Positions 12,560-25,135 of a stretch of 64,000 bases of DNA are shown in pieces. The stretch lies in the NCBI GenBank assembly GCA_946807835.1, contig OX327694.1, positions 7,018,001 through 7,082,000 on the forward strand, given 5' to 3'. Both the position numbers and the translations under genes were made by a program. Below the pieces are notes generated by a model that was not told the DNA's origin, did no database searches, and saw only the letters and a list, made by a program, of their open reading frames with translations. The stretch's first letter is position 1. Every line of letters starts with the position of its first letter. Source of the stretch: Ailanthus altissimus (lineage: Eukaryota > Streptophyta > Magnoliopsida > Sapindales > Simaroubaceae).

Positions 12560-14485
12560 TTTCTCGTTAGAGATTGGGAATTTGTTTATAGAAAAAAAAA
12601 ACAAACACCATGAAAAAATACCTTTCGACTTCATACCACTCCATGCATTGAAAATTGTGGGCATCTTTTCGTAATTTTCTTTTTTATTTACAAGATAATG
12701 TTTTTTAAATTTGTTCATAGAGCTAGTGATGCAGATATTAGCCTTAGCATTAATTATTTATAGCGATTAGCCATTGCATCAATACTAATTTAATAGGATT
12801 TCTTTGGCATGTACTCTAAATAAATCATATGCGCATGCAGAAGACTTCACTCACAAAAAACCAATAACATAAAAGAACAATAAAATAATGATAAAGAAAA
12901 TAAATCACAATACATAAGATATATGTGGTTTAGTAATAAACACCTACATCTACGGCGGATCCATGATCCAGCTTCTTTCATTAATAATTTACAAAGAACT
13001 TATAAGATCACTAAGTATCTCTTAAATTACTCAGATCTTTTAGATCTCTATATATCTCCCAAATTACTTAGATCTAATAATAAGACGTTTAATTAAGGAA
13101 TACAATGAATAACCAGAACTTTTTTCAAAAGATCTATCATTACTTTTTTGTACAATACTCAAGTGATCTAATTGCACCATCTTAGCGCACTCAAAAGCCG
13201 CCTAAACTCTTTATTCTCTTTTATGTCTACATCGTTGATACTTTGATGCTTAATCAATTATAAGGGATTACAAATATTTATATAGTGCTTACAAAGTCTC
13301 TAGAAATCTTATTTCTAGTTGGAATAAAAGTCCACCCATAAGGAAAGTTCAAAATTCACTCAAATAAGTTGAATTGAGCCAAAACAGAAAACAATCAAAA
13401 GTTGCCTCGTGATACCTCGACATGAATAATACCTCGGCATAAACAGTGCTCGCATGAATAATACCTTGCTTCCAGCTTTTTATTTTTGTCCCTTGCTTAT
13501 TCATCCAATTTTTCCTTCACCATATGTCAATTCCTTCTTGGTTTTCAACTCAAAATCATGCTCATATATGATTTTGAATCACCAAATTTCAACAATTAAT
13601 TTTTTAGAAAGATTTGTTCTTGTTCTGTATTCATAGAAAAAATAAATGATATCTTCAATTACTTTGGTTACTTCAATGCAGCTATTAAGGATAGTGCGCT
13701 AAAAGTGCGTAATTATACTAACTTTATGAAATAAATATAATTGAAATTTTATACTTGAAAGTATACATAATGTTATATCGTAAGCATAAAAAAATTTCGA
13801 GTTTATTTATGTGACCATAGTCTTAGTATATAATTATTATATACAAGAGGATTAAAATTATGGATAATAAATAAAAAAGTCCATAAAAATTAATTAAAGT
13901 TTTGAATCTTTAATTAAATATTACTAGTGTCGACAAACATTAGGAATATAATGATTTTTTCGAATCATTAATGTAGTTACATTATGGTGGAGAACTGGAC
14001 TAGGCATAGTTTGAATTTTTAGATAAATACCATTGTAAGATTCAAATAATATCAATTGATGATCATATACAGATCAATCTTAATTATGAGTAATCATAAA
14101 CTTCAATTTGTATTACTGTGTCATTTGAAATACTCATTATTGTTTATCTATTAACAGGCTTAAAACTTATATTTCGATAATATAGTGAGATAAGCAGCTG
14201 AAAATGTGATCTACAGATATGAAATTTATTCTTTTCTAATTGAAGTTTGAAAAAAAAAGTTCTCTTAAGTATTAATTCTGGAATTGAATTATTAGAGTGC
14301 TCAATTTGTAACTGGATTACAAATTACTTGTTCAATGGTGAATTAATTGTACTAAAAGATAAAGAAGTAATTAGAAGAGTAAACGGTAATTTAACTTGGC
14401 TCTAATTATGAACTATCTATATAGAACTGAGTTGTATAAAGTAATTATATCAATGGACTGTTCTAAGTTTTCTAAGTAAAATTAG
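12560..14485. other. Intergenic, no gene seen
   Basis: AT-rich DNA with no supportable gene. The short open frame at 13454-13636 has no recognisable family and no splice partners. The text is compatible with old repeat DNA, but I could not find paired ends. Confidence 0.5.
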
Positions 14486-14487
14486 AA

Positions 14488-14645
14488 CTAGGCATCGGTT
14501 CGGTTAACCGGTGAATTGAACTAAATAATTCGGTTCAGTTCAATTTTATAATAAAAATTGATCGGTTCTGTTTTGACAGAATTGATCGGTTCAAATCAAT
14601 TTTTGATTTGGTTCTGTCTAAATTAGACGAACCAAAAATCAAATC
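14488..14645. repeat. CGGTTCGGTT-type repeat, possible MITE relative
   Basis: This short stretch has several GGTTCGGTT and GATCGGTTC words and their complements, in the style of the two MITEs at 24.4 and 25.1 kb. I could not define terminal repeats or a target-site duplication here, so membership of that family is tentative. Confidence 0.35.
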
Positions 14646-14717
14646 TAGAATTTTAAAAAGCTTTAGTATTTTTTCTGTAAATAAAATGTATTTAACATTT
14701 TTATCTCAAAAATAAAG

Positions 14718-14776
14718 AGATGGTTAAGTGGTATAAGGCGTTGGGTTATTTAGGTGAGGTGCTTGGTTCAATTCCC
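14718..14776 (+). repeat. tRNA-promoter-like (SINE-like) sequence
   Basis: An A-box-like TGGTTAAGTGG (14721-14731) is followed 33 bp later by GGTTCAATTCC (14765-14775), a full match to the RNA polymerase III B-box consensus. The spacing suits a tRNA-derived SINE head. It does not fold as a complete tRNA, so it is not called a tRNA gene. Confidence 0.4.
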
Positions 14777-14939
14777 TTTTTTTGTTGGTAATCATATTTA
14801 TTTCTTCTTTGGTATATCTCTTTGTATTGATTTTGAAGGCATGACTCGACTCTTTATGTTGGCAAATTGCATTTATTTTTAATTAAAATAAATTAGTAAA
14901 TAATTTTTAAATAAATATAAAAAAATGATGCTTCTGTAT

Positions 14940-15627
14940 ATATGTGAAGTAATGTTACACTTCTCTAATAATATTAAAAATATTTATCTTAAATTGATGT
15001 GTTTAGTAATATTACACTTTTTAAATAATATCTATTTTTTTATTTTAAATTGATGTGTCAAGTAATGCTACTTATCAAATAATATTAAAAAAAATTTATC
15101 TCAAATTGATGTGTCAAGTAATGCTACACTTCTCAAATAATATCTAAAAATAATTATCTCAAATTGATATGTCATGTAATACTACTACGTTTCTTAAATA
15201 ATATTCAAAAATTATTTTTATCTCAAATTAATGTGTCAAGCAATGTTACTACATTTCTTAAATAATATTCAAAATTTATTTTTATCTCAAATTGATGTGT
15301 CAAGTAATACTACACTTTTTAAATAATATCCAAAAATAACTTATCTCAAATTGATGTGTCAAAAAATACTACACTTCTAAAATAATATCTATTTTTTTAA
15401 TCTCAATTTGATATGTTAAGTAATGCTACGTTTCTCAAATAATATCCAAAAAAATATTTTAATCTCAAATTGATGTGTTAAATAATGCTATACTTTTTAA
15501 ATAATATAAAAAAAAATTTAATCTCAAATTGATATGTCAAGTAATGCTACACTTCTCAATTAATATCTAAAAATTAAATTTATCTCAAATTGATGTATTA
15601 AGTAATGCTACACTTCTCAAATATTTG
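14940..15627. repeat. Tandem array, ~12 units of 56-64 bp
   Basis: A unit around TCTCAAATTGATGTGTCAAG followed by TAATGCTACACTTCTCAAATAA recurs. The TTGAT landmark falls at 14994, 15050, 15106, 15164, 15228 (as TTAAT), 15292, 15351, 15408, 15470, 15529 and 15590, so unit length varies from 56 to 64 bp, mainly in an A/T run. No direct coding sense is visible. It is a diverged minisatellite, not a CRISPR array: there are no unique spacers and this is a plant genome. Confidence 0.9.
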
Positions 15628-15687
15628 GCAAATAAATTAAACTAAATTATATAAATAAATAAATCTAAACTCATTAACCAAATGCAA

Positions 15688-15757
15688 AGGTAGTTAAGTT
15701 GGTCTGAAGTTCAACTTAAAGTTTTCATTTGAGAGAGAGAGCATGGGTTCGATCCCA
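15688..15757 (+). repeat. Second tRNA-promoter-like sequence
   Basis: TAGTTAAGTTGG (15691-15702) resembles an A box and GGTTCGATCCC (15746-15756) matches the B box exactly. It follows the tandem array, as the first such sequence precedes it. No complete tRNA cloverleaf is evident. Confidence 0.4.
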
Positions 15758-15807
15758 TAACAAGCCATTTTTAATTTTGTGATTAATGGCTTGTTATGGG
15801 ATCGAAC
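15747..15807. repeat. Perfect inverted repeat, 22-bp arms
   Basis: The arm 15747-15768 is the exact reverse complement of 15786-15807, with a 17-nt loop. The arms include the B-box of the tRNA-like sequence, so that half of the box has been copied in inverted orientation. The transcript would form a stable hairpin. Confidence 0.9.
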
Positions 15808-15809
15808 AA

Positions 15810-17640
15810 TACAGAATTTTTTTTATTGAAAATTAAAATTTCACCCTTTTATTTCTTATAATATTAGAGGATTAATTTGAAATCTTTTAATAAAAAAAAA
15901 TTAAGTGTAAATTTAAAATATCAAATCTATGTATTTATAAGAGTTTTATTTGATAAACATAAAAATTTTAAAAATTATTATTTTTTATTTCACTGCATTA
16001 AGAATGGCATAATTCCAACAACAGCAAGTGTGAGAACTTTTACATGTAATCAAACATCTACAGCGTGAGGAAATTCCATTACAGCGAGTAATAAAACAAC
16101 ATATACTTCATTTTCGATCACAGTTTGAATCAAAAAGTTACAAGATATGAAGGTATTGAACCAACAAACGAATCTTTCTACTCGGCAGCTTGAATCAAAA
16201 TTAAGGACTAGAGAAATGAAAATGAAAATTTAATTTTTTTAAATTTTTTTTAATTATTACATTTGTTAAATATCACATTAAAAGGTATTATTATAAAAGT
16301 ATTCAAAAAGTATAATTTTAATAGAATCGTTTTGACGACAGGAATTAAATTAGTGTTTTTTTAAAATTGAGAAACTTTCTTAATAAATAATATTATGTGA
16401 CAATTATTATAAAATACACTCAATATTTTTCTCTTACACTCAAATCTCTACACACTACCTTACTTCATTCCAAAAAAAAAAAAATTTACACACTACCTCA
16501 CTACATAATTTTATCATTTTCTTTATTAATTTTTTTTTTTTACCTATACATTTTATCATTTTCTTAATTTTGAGAATGGGTAAAAAATATTCGTTTGGTA
16601 GAAAATTTTGAAGCTCACTTTTGCATAACAAAGAAACCCATTCTCCCTTGTTAAAATGTAAAATTCAAAATAATAATAATAAACTCTTTGTTTTTGGGCA
16701 TTTGCAAACTAAAGATACAGCCATCATTAATTTACAAGTCTATGATATTCTTAGCTTAATGAAAACATAAAGGATAAAATAGACTTTTCGTGGTTAGAAA
16801 TTAAATGTACATTCGCCAATTTTTTAACATAGTTAATTTTTATTTTTTAATTTTAAGTTAGACTTTTATCAGATAATTTCAAGATTTAAATGTTTTTTTA
16901 AACACATTCATTATTTTTCTTTATTGGATATACTTAATAATATTAAATTAAGATATTCTTTAATAAAAAAAAAGAAAAATTATTTAACTATATTTAAATT
17001 TTAAAGTGTTTTAAAAATTGATATTTATCAAATAAATTAACCACTAAAAATAATAATTATTTTTATTAGAACATTGAACACTACTATGAAAGAACTGCCT
17101 GAAAATTTTCTAGCTACCAAGAGAAATAGCAAACTCCGATGAAAATCAAACGCAAATTCCATATCAGGAGATCAGTTTGCATCCGGCATCATACTCACTA
17201 AAGTCTCCATTGCAACATTATAAGAAATTTGACTTAAAAGTAAAAAAGAGTAAAACCCCACTTATCACTAACCAAAGCATGCTGTTAAAAAGAGACCACT
17301 AAGTGGAGCATGCACCCACCAATGGGGAACCATTACTTGATGTGTTTTCGCTTGAGCATTGATGCTAGACAGCCAGTGACCTCTGAGACCTAACGCTATT
17401 AATGATTGATTAACATCATTGAGTCTATGTAATCCGATGATTTAGTTTATTAATACATTCTAAAAACCCTTATCTTGTGCAGGGTCTCGTTGTACTGTAC
17501 AAATATTAGATGTAGCCTCCGAAAAATGGCGTGCCAGTGTAGTGCTTAATGGTGTTCAAACCAGCCACTCAGGTCATTATCTTGACAATTCAGATTGGCT
17601 GCAAAACTTTTGAAGGTCACTTTTCACAAACAAAAGTTGA
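15810..17640. other. Intergenic, AT-rich; probable 3' flank of the ELMO gene
   Basis: No gene seen. The part nearest 17,640 probably includes the ELMO 3' UTR and polyadenylation region, but the end of the transcript cannot be fixed. The ORF at 15877-16068 is low-complexity. Confidence 0.5.
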
Positions 17641-17650
17641 TAAACAAACG

Positions 17651-20600
17651 CTACTGGTACAACAGATTGTATGCTGGTAAATCTTGTATTCGGTTAACAT
17701 CTTCCAAAGAAAGTTCTCTCTCCAATTGTGTCTGAGTTATTTTTAGAACCTCCTGAAAACAGCAGAATATGGTATGATATTAGTAATGGGATTGCCTCAC
17801 AGAGAAAATGGTTAAACTAATTTACATGTATGGGCAATCTGAATTCCCTATGGTCCAGTAGAATTATGACAATAAGTTATGAGGTTAACACGTTAAAATA
17901 AAATGAATAGACGCTTGTGGTAAGCAGAGTCGGTGGAATGGTCAGAATGGAGAGAAGAAAAAAGGGAAAGGGGGAGGGAGGAAGGGGACAAACTTAAGGA
18001 ATCAACAAAGGAATTCAAGAAAAAGAATGAATCTATGCCCGACGGTTAACACCACTCAAGAAAAAGCATTTTGTTTTAATTATATTCATATTTTCAACAT
18101 AAATGACGAAAAGCTGCACCTGTGATGTTGAATGAGGAGTTATTATGCAATCACTAAAATCTGCTGCAGAAGAGTTTGTGTAACATTATTTGTCTATATC
18201 TCCCTGGAAATTTGAAATTGGAAAGGAAACCACTTTCCAAGTATAGAAGAATAGAATTATTATATCTGTTTAAGAGATCAAGCCTGCATGAAAGATTCTA
18301 GAATTCCCAAGGCAACAACACTATATTAAACCAGCACCTAAAAGACAATTTATAGAATTTGATTTTCAATTTTGGAAATAGATTTCCTTTTCATTCTTAT
18401 GTTCTTTTGCAGCGAAAATTGCTCAGCATTTACTAGCACATCATCATAAATGGATAACTGCCATTCTGCCAACAATTCCTATGGAAGCTTTCAGGACAAG
18501 AAAAGACTTCCGCAGAAATCAACAAAGCATCAGACTCTCTCTGGTCACTTTGAAGGCAGATAAAAAGGAAAGAATAGAAACTTAGAGGATATTTTAAGGG
18601 TATTTGCAGTATCAAAAATGAAAGAGAAAAGGAAAATGCATGAGCTAGAACTTTGTCAAAGTTTGTTATACCAAGTTAGAGAGAGAGAAAGAGAGATTAC
18701 ATTAAATTCCATGTACGAAGCATGCATTGCAAGCCACTGAGCGTCCATCATTTCAAAAGCTATACAGTATAGTACATCAAAGGCAGCTTCATCCTCTGCA
18801 ATTGTGAACAATCAAGTTGTCGGTAAATTGGGAATGTTTAGGATTTGATTGTTAGAGGATTTAAATAAATTAAGAAAGTCATATCCTATAATTAATGTTG
18901 GTAAATTAGGAATATTTAAGATTTGATTGTTAGTGATTTGAACAAATTAAGAAAGTCATCCTAGAATTCAGGAAAAGAATAAATCCCTGATTGTATGGGA
19001 TTCTAGAGTTAGCCTTTCCCTATTTTCTTCTATTTAAGTTGTATCTTTTCTATAACTCATTATCAATGAGAGAAATTTATTCTTCCTTCTCTCTCTGTAA
19101 ATTACTACACAAGTCATGAGCAGACAAATTGGAAGATTGGAAACTGAAAACAGGAAATCCTGGAATTCTGGAGCATAAAGTATGTAGAGCAGTAATCCTG
19201 TTACCTCCTAATATTCTCACAAAATTGATTCCTGGAAGACATCTTGGTTTTTCTGCGAAAGAGACGAGAAAAAATATTTAGAGGACAATTAACAATTACG
19301 CCCCCAACTAATCTTACATAACAAAGAACTTTATATTCAAACTAGATGAAGCCATTGGGTGCCAGAGAAGGGAATAAACCCAAACATCTTTGCTGTTTTG
19401 GCTGCTGCTGTCTTTAACAATTAAACAATACCAGGCCCAAAGAAATAATAATAGTTCATGAGAATACATCTATAAAGCATTTAGACAGCCTCCTATCAGA
19501 ACTTGAGAGTTCCATAGTGTTTAAACATACAAATCAATTGCATGAAAAGGAGACATTCAACAAGCTTGATTATTGAAGGGAAAAAAAAGAAACAAAGATC
19601 GTCTATCAAATTGTAACATGATTCCATCACACTAAAAATGTTTGGTGGGGGAAAAGAAACAAAAGCTCAGGGAATGTTAGGGATGCGTAATACAATTAAT
19701 CAAATATTGCAGAATAGCACAGAATTATCAGAATTTCGCTTATTAAGCAAACACTCTAGTAGTGAGTTTTCTCCCTAACAAATTCTGAAGTGCTAAACAA
19801 TTGAACATGGCATCAAACACTTGCGAACTTGTATACAAACCTGAGAATAAATCCAACATCTGAATCAACATAAATGACACATTAATGCCAGCAACTGCAA
19901 ATGGATATTCCCAAGTTGCTCGAGTCCCATCTTGCTTGAACAACAACCTATGAAAAGATTCCTTCATTTGAATTTTTATACAATTAGTACCAAGTATAAC
20001 TCATTGTTTGCACAGACTTGTGTATCCAAAAAAATTCAAGAGAAAGAAAATGATGATGTAATTGCTTACAGAACCCAAACAACAGAACAGAGGACATACC
20101 GGATAATTCTTGGCAAAGAAAAGCAAGTTTTCAAGAGAAATAAAACCGCAACCCCTAAAAAAAAGAAATTTAGATCAGTATTTCAAGAAATTCGGAGCAT
20201 CAGATCCTTAAGAAAACAATGGCATACCTTTTCTATCTTCTCATATATTTCCATGACATCCAAAATAAACAAAATTTCAAGGTCCACAGAAACAAAGTTG
20301 CTCTCTTCTCAAGTTCAATAGCAATGCAAATCCACACAGTATCATAATACATCCAAAATACTAAAGTGGAGTATCATAATGAACTTATTTCAATCCTTTT
20401 CATATTCATACTAGCTCCAAAAGTATATTCTCATTTTATTTTTACATTAAATAGGATGATTAAAAAAATTGATTAATGAAAACCTTAATGCTTGCATACT
20501 CGCTCCTCAATGACTCTCAACCAACTGTCTGAGTAAAATCTCTTTATCTTAGCAAGAATTACCTAAAGTCAGTTGAGGGATTAGGCCCTTGCCAACCCAT

Positions 20601-23330
20601 CTCTTTCCATTGCTCAGAGACCAAGCCATTCAGGACAACATTGGGAAAGGCAATGCGCCACAAATCTATAAGAGCTTCCTGTCAATAAGAAAATAATCCA
20701 CATGTTTATTTGACATATAAAAATCATGAGCAAATATATGACAAGATGAATGCTCAAACATATAAGAAGATCAAACAAAGAAACGGCATAATAAGACAAA
20801 TGTAGATAGACAGGAGATTATGCAAATGAGCAGTATCAGTCATCAGTGGCAACCGCAAATGAGATTTAAGCATTGAGAGCAGGAACTAATCAAATGTCTC
20901 TATGCCATTTTGAGCCTTGGATCATGTATCTTATCTTACTAATACTACAACATGCCACAAAGAGAGTGAGAAATTTGCCTGTGAAGGTCATGTGCCTTGT
21001 TGATGGATCAAGAGAAAGATCATCTTCTAAACATAAAATTATGTAAGACTGATGTACTCTTATCTTTAGTTAACTAAATGTCAAAACCAAGCAAAAGTGG
21101 TAGAAGAAAATTTAAGAAAACATTAAATCTCACAAAACTGAAGAATGTACTTGATGATCAGGGCGACTCTCGTCAAAAGGAGTTTGTAACCTTTCTTGAA
21201 GTCTTTGAAGTCGTTCTTCCTGGTAAAAAGTTAAATGAGCATAAACTCAGAGCAAATGAAATCACTAAAACACATCAAAGCAACAATTTTCCTATTACAA
21301 TTGTGAGCTAAAAAATCCTCTAATTCTTTCACAGTGCTGTCATCAGACAGACAACCAAACTTGTTTGACTACATTGACTCTGTTATGTCATTCAATGAAA
21401 GCTAAAATCAATGGTTATACTTATATGCACAGAGTGCACAGATAGGTTTATCTGTGTCTTTGTGTGTGTGTTCGTGGATGTGTGCATCAAGGTATGGAAA
21501 GATTGACATATTGCTTAATGCAAGAAATCCCTTGATGAAGTTTCCTCTTACCTGAAGAGGAGTCAAAGGGTAGTCAATAAACTTCTCATTACGTTTGTTG
21601 CTTGCGCGGTTAAAAAGCCCTCCTATCCATGCTCGTGGTCCAACCATAGCACTAGCTACAGCCACGAAAAATAAATGAGTGAGCTAAGATGTGCATTAAA
21701 AGGTAATAATTCAGTTCAGTCACTTTAGATTGTGATTTTGAAAAGTTAAATAAGAAAGTAGTTGGAGCAGCCTTTAACTTTCACATTCAAATTTTACTAT
21801 GATTCTAAAATTTGGTCCCAACTCTTACACACTGCAAAAGGACTGGAGCCTTTAGAGTATTTCAAAGTATGACAGAATAATAGATAATAAAAATGCTCAG
21901 AACCTTCAATACAAAGAAAGTATGAGTTTGTCTATAATGCCATCAAGAATACTCATGATATAATTTGCACCAATTTTTCATTAATCTTAAACTCACTATC
22001 AAGGAAATGATCACAATAATGGTAATGTAATGAACATCTTGCTATGACAAATTGGTGCTACTAATGACAAAGAGGTTGTTAACTGACTTCTAAATAGCAA
22101 TATCTTTAAAGACCCTTCAGCTTACTTTAGATTCCAAACAACCTGTCCCTCTAGTGCCGTGCCGGTGGCTTTCCAGACACCTCAATTCACAAGAACAAGA
22201 GAGCAAGGGACCCATGTTATCTGGGGATAACGAGTCATATTCTCAAGGGTTAAGCAATGCAGTGATGTTCATGTCATAGAGATAAAAAGGCAAAATTACA
22301 TAATTCTTCTGATTTTGATATACTTGGATAAACCCAAAAGCATTAGCAATGAAAGGTAGGAAGCAGTGAAGTTACCATAGAATACACAATATAATGAAAA
22401 ATTAAGAGTAATACAACTTTTAAAATTGAAGTAGAAAAATGCATCAAGTCAAAGTGAAGAGAAAGATATTAGGAACCTCTACTCACTGAAACATTGAGCT
22501 AACTGTGAAATTACATGACTGGAATTGTGTGACCATTCCAACTCTTCATCATCCTTCTTCTGTCTCCAATAGATCTCATCCTCATCAACCTGCAGTTTAA
22601 TTATGAAAGCACCTTTTAGCATCAAGTAGTTGCACAACCAAGGCGGCCTAAGACATGTATTGAACTGCCAAAACTGAACATGGATCTTTTTTCAGTGGAT
22701 TGTGAATTAAATAATCCACCTTGCCAATAAATAAAGAAGCAAATAGAGAGGCAACAAGCTTTACTAGTTTTGAGCACAATTGTTGCAAAGCTGTCCCCGC
22801 AATGACTTGGGAACTTCAGAGAGAATGTGAACTATTTAAAAAATTCATCATATAAAAAGTGTATACTTGTTAACATGACAAACATGTTTTATATGAACCA
22901 CACTCTGTTTGATGAAACCCCAGTTTAAGCAGAAAAGCGACCAACAAATGACAATGTACAAATTGATCGATAAATTCTATTCAATGAAATGTTGCAAAAA
23001 GTTATCACACTGTTGTGGACACAAGGAGCCCCTTAATATTACTGATCAAGTAAGTTTGCAACTATACATAATGCAGAAACAAAGGAAGATCTTCTTTTTT
23101 CTGATGCAGCAAATACCCACAGCAAACACCAATTAGAGGATACTAAAAGATTAAAAGATAATAGAAATTGGATTATGTTTAAGCAAACGGCAATGCTAAC
23201 AGGTACAATAACATCAAAATTGGACTTCATCAAATCCATAAAGAGAAAAGGGTTAGTAAACAAGGTGGGGGTTTACTCTGTGAAGAGAATAGCAAGAAGG
23301 AAAGCATTGTCTACGCTTCCTTAATCTCAT
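17651..23330 (-). CDS. ELMO/CED-12 domain protein, ten exons
   Basis: ELMOD-type proteins act on ARF/ARL small GTPases; in Arabidopsis two family members set pollen aperture pattern. Exons in transcript order: 23330-23277, 22589-22487, 21655-21552, 21219-21151, 20678-20563, 20154-20100, 19961-19841, 19252-19205, 18795-18701, 17752-17651. All inner borders are GT-AG, and phases join without a stop to give 288 aa ending LLYQ. The ELMO domain covers about residues 100-275. The motif WKEMGWQGPNPSTDFRGCGF is near 134-153; Arg149 matches the catalytic Arg proposed for animal ELMOD GAPs. WEYPFAVAGINVSFM and WLAMHASYMEFN are also diagnostic. Exons 2-10 are secure. Exon 1 (MRLRKRRQCF start) is chosen because it has an ATG, a clean GT donor and the right phase; a different first exon is possible. 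Confidence 0.88.
18817..19110. repeat. LTR-like remnant in an ELMO intron
   Basis: Between exons 8 and 9 (transcript order) lie two diverged copies of a ~77-bp unit (starting near 18819 and 18896, each with GGTAAATT and TTTGATTGTTAG words). They are followed by a TATA-like CTATTTAAG and a CTCT-rich tail. This resembles a small plant solo LTR or TRIM-type element on the plus strand. Ends and a target-site duplication are not clear. Confidence 0.4.
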
Positions 23331-24439
23331 GAGGAGGGCCAAAAATTAAACAGGATGTTCTTTCACCCATTTTAACCAAAAGTAAAAGCTAAAAAAAGAG
23401 AGAGAGAGCGAATAATAATAATAATGATAGAAGTTTTGAAGAAATGGGAAACAAATTATTACACCTGCTCATGCTCTCCTCACATTTTTCAACCGCTCAT
23501 CATTTCCATTTCTCTCTTTCTCAAAAATTGGAATGACGGCATCAAATACAGAGATACCCAGAAGCTGAAAAGGGAAGAGCTTATGAGGGATGAAATACAA
23601 ACAGCGCAATCAAAGGGATCTTTTTGAAAAACTTTAAAGTGCAAGTCATAACCGTGAAAAGTTTGTAGTATGAAAAAGATTGAAAATTTTGGGGAAAAAA
23701 AATGTACGTAAGCTGTCCCTGCTCTGCAATACATTGACAAACAAGACAAAAAGCGCATCCCCACATGCACATGTACACATTTAGACATACAAAGATTTAA
23801 GGGGAAAATGCAATTAAAAAAAGAAGTACCCTTGTTTGCTATAAAGAGGAAGATATCTTGGTTTCAAAGGTGATGACGTAAGGATATGGGTCGGGTCCAC
23901 TTGGGCAAAGCGGGGGTGGGACCAGAACTGGCACACAAAGAAGAAGAAATGAATAAGGTTGAAGAAGGATGAGGAGAATGGCATTTTTGTTTAAGACTTG
24001 TGAATTAGAAACATTATTGGTTTTTTTTTTTTTTTCACTTGGAGGAAGTTCAGAAGGAGTGTTTTGTGGGTTGGTTTTGTCTCTCTCTTTTCCTGGCTTT
24101 GCGAAATGCAAACCAGAGAATTTCCTACAAATATGCCACCGCCGTAGCTCACGGAAACTCTTTCCTTGTTTGAGCACCGAAACAAATTAGTATCATTACA
24201 AATTTGACAACAACGTACGTAACTCTTGTTATTGTTAAGGTACAAGCGACCATTGTCTTGTCTTTTTGTTGTCTTCGTTTTGGGGGGAGTCCAAAAACAA
24301 ATTCTTCCTATCACGGGCTTCACCTACGCCTCTAATAAGATGTTGGGTGCACTTGATGTCTCCATCAAGTCAAGCACCGGACATTTTTGCCAGAACTCAT
24401 TTCTGAGTTTATATTTATGAGTTGACTTATGCTCTAAAA
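23331..24439. other. 5' region of the ELMO gene
   Basis: This probably holds the ELMO promoter and 5' UTR, read on the minus strand. It contains CT/GA-rich and T-rich runs near 23,400 and 24,020-24,036. Several overlapping small ORFs on both strands (for example 23489-23788 and 23839-24177) have no recognisable domain. They may be untranslated leader or an unspliced 5' exon. Confidence 0.45.
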
Positions 24440-24788
24440 ATAAGGGTGGGCTTGATTCGGTTTAATTTTTTAAAAAATTGAACTAAATTAATTTAATTTA
24501 ATTTTTTTAAAAAATAAAATTAAAATTAGTTTTTTAATTAAAAAAATTGAATTAATTTTTTTTGGTTTTTTTAATTTTTTTAATTTTAAATTATGTTTTT
24601 TTTATATTTTTGGTTCGATTTTTTTAATTTTTTTAGGTAAAAAAATTAAATTGAAATCGAATCAGACTGGTCAATTTTTTTTAAAAAAAATTAAATTAAT
24701 TTTTTTTTAAAAAAAGGGGACCAAACCAAATCAAATTAACCGATTCAATTCAATTTTTTAGTTCTCAATATTTTTTACCCACCCTTAT
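24440..24788. mobile_element. MITE, copy 1 (349 bp)
   Basis: Terminal inverted repeats ATAAGGGTGGG (24440-24450) and CCCACCCTTAT (24778-24788) are perfect over 11 bp. A 6-bp direct repeat CTAAAA flanks them (24434-24439 and 24789-24794). The interior is a long series of AATTTTTT/AAAAAATT words able to fold on itself. No coding capacity. Superfamily not assigned. Confidence 0.8.
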
Positions 24789-25135
24789 CTAAAAGTGACT
24801 CTTTATCCCTCAAAAGTCAAAAAAATTAATTAATTCATATATTTTATAATTTGTGAAAGGTAAAAAAATATTTAAATTTGATGTTGATGTGTGCCTTACA
24901 AGTAATTACACATATATAAAGAAATTTGAGATTAAAATTCTTTTTTTTTAGAGGTAAAATTTCCTTATTGGAAATGAAAATATCGAGGTCACATAAATAA
25001 TTTAATTATCAATTTACTCAATTGGCAAGATATATCTTGTTGTTGCGAAGCTGAATAATTAGGCAAGAAACTCTTTTGAATGCCTCTAATGGATGGTTTG
25101 TTGTCATTTATCTCAACTAAAAATTACTTATGTGG

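Noticed and set aside
12422..12718. Overlapping ORFs on both strands near 12.4-12.7 kb
   Set aside because: They read through the GC-rich LTR patch in opposite directions; no family resemblance.
14718..14776. A real tRNA gene
   Set aside because: Only A- and B-box-like words are present; acceptor and anticodon stems do not form.
14940..15627. Regularly spaced repeats as a CRISPR array
   Set aside because: The whole ~60-bp unit repeats with no unique spacers, and the DNA is plant nuclear.
15688..15757. A second real tRNA gene
   Set aside because: The B box matches but no acceptor stem or anticodon arm can be paired.
23489..24323. Several overlapping ORFs upstream of the ELMO gene
   Set aside because: Low-complexity or Cys/Phe-rich text without domains; more likely leader and promoter DNA.
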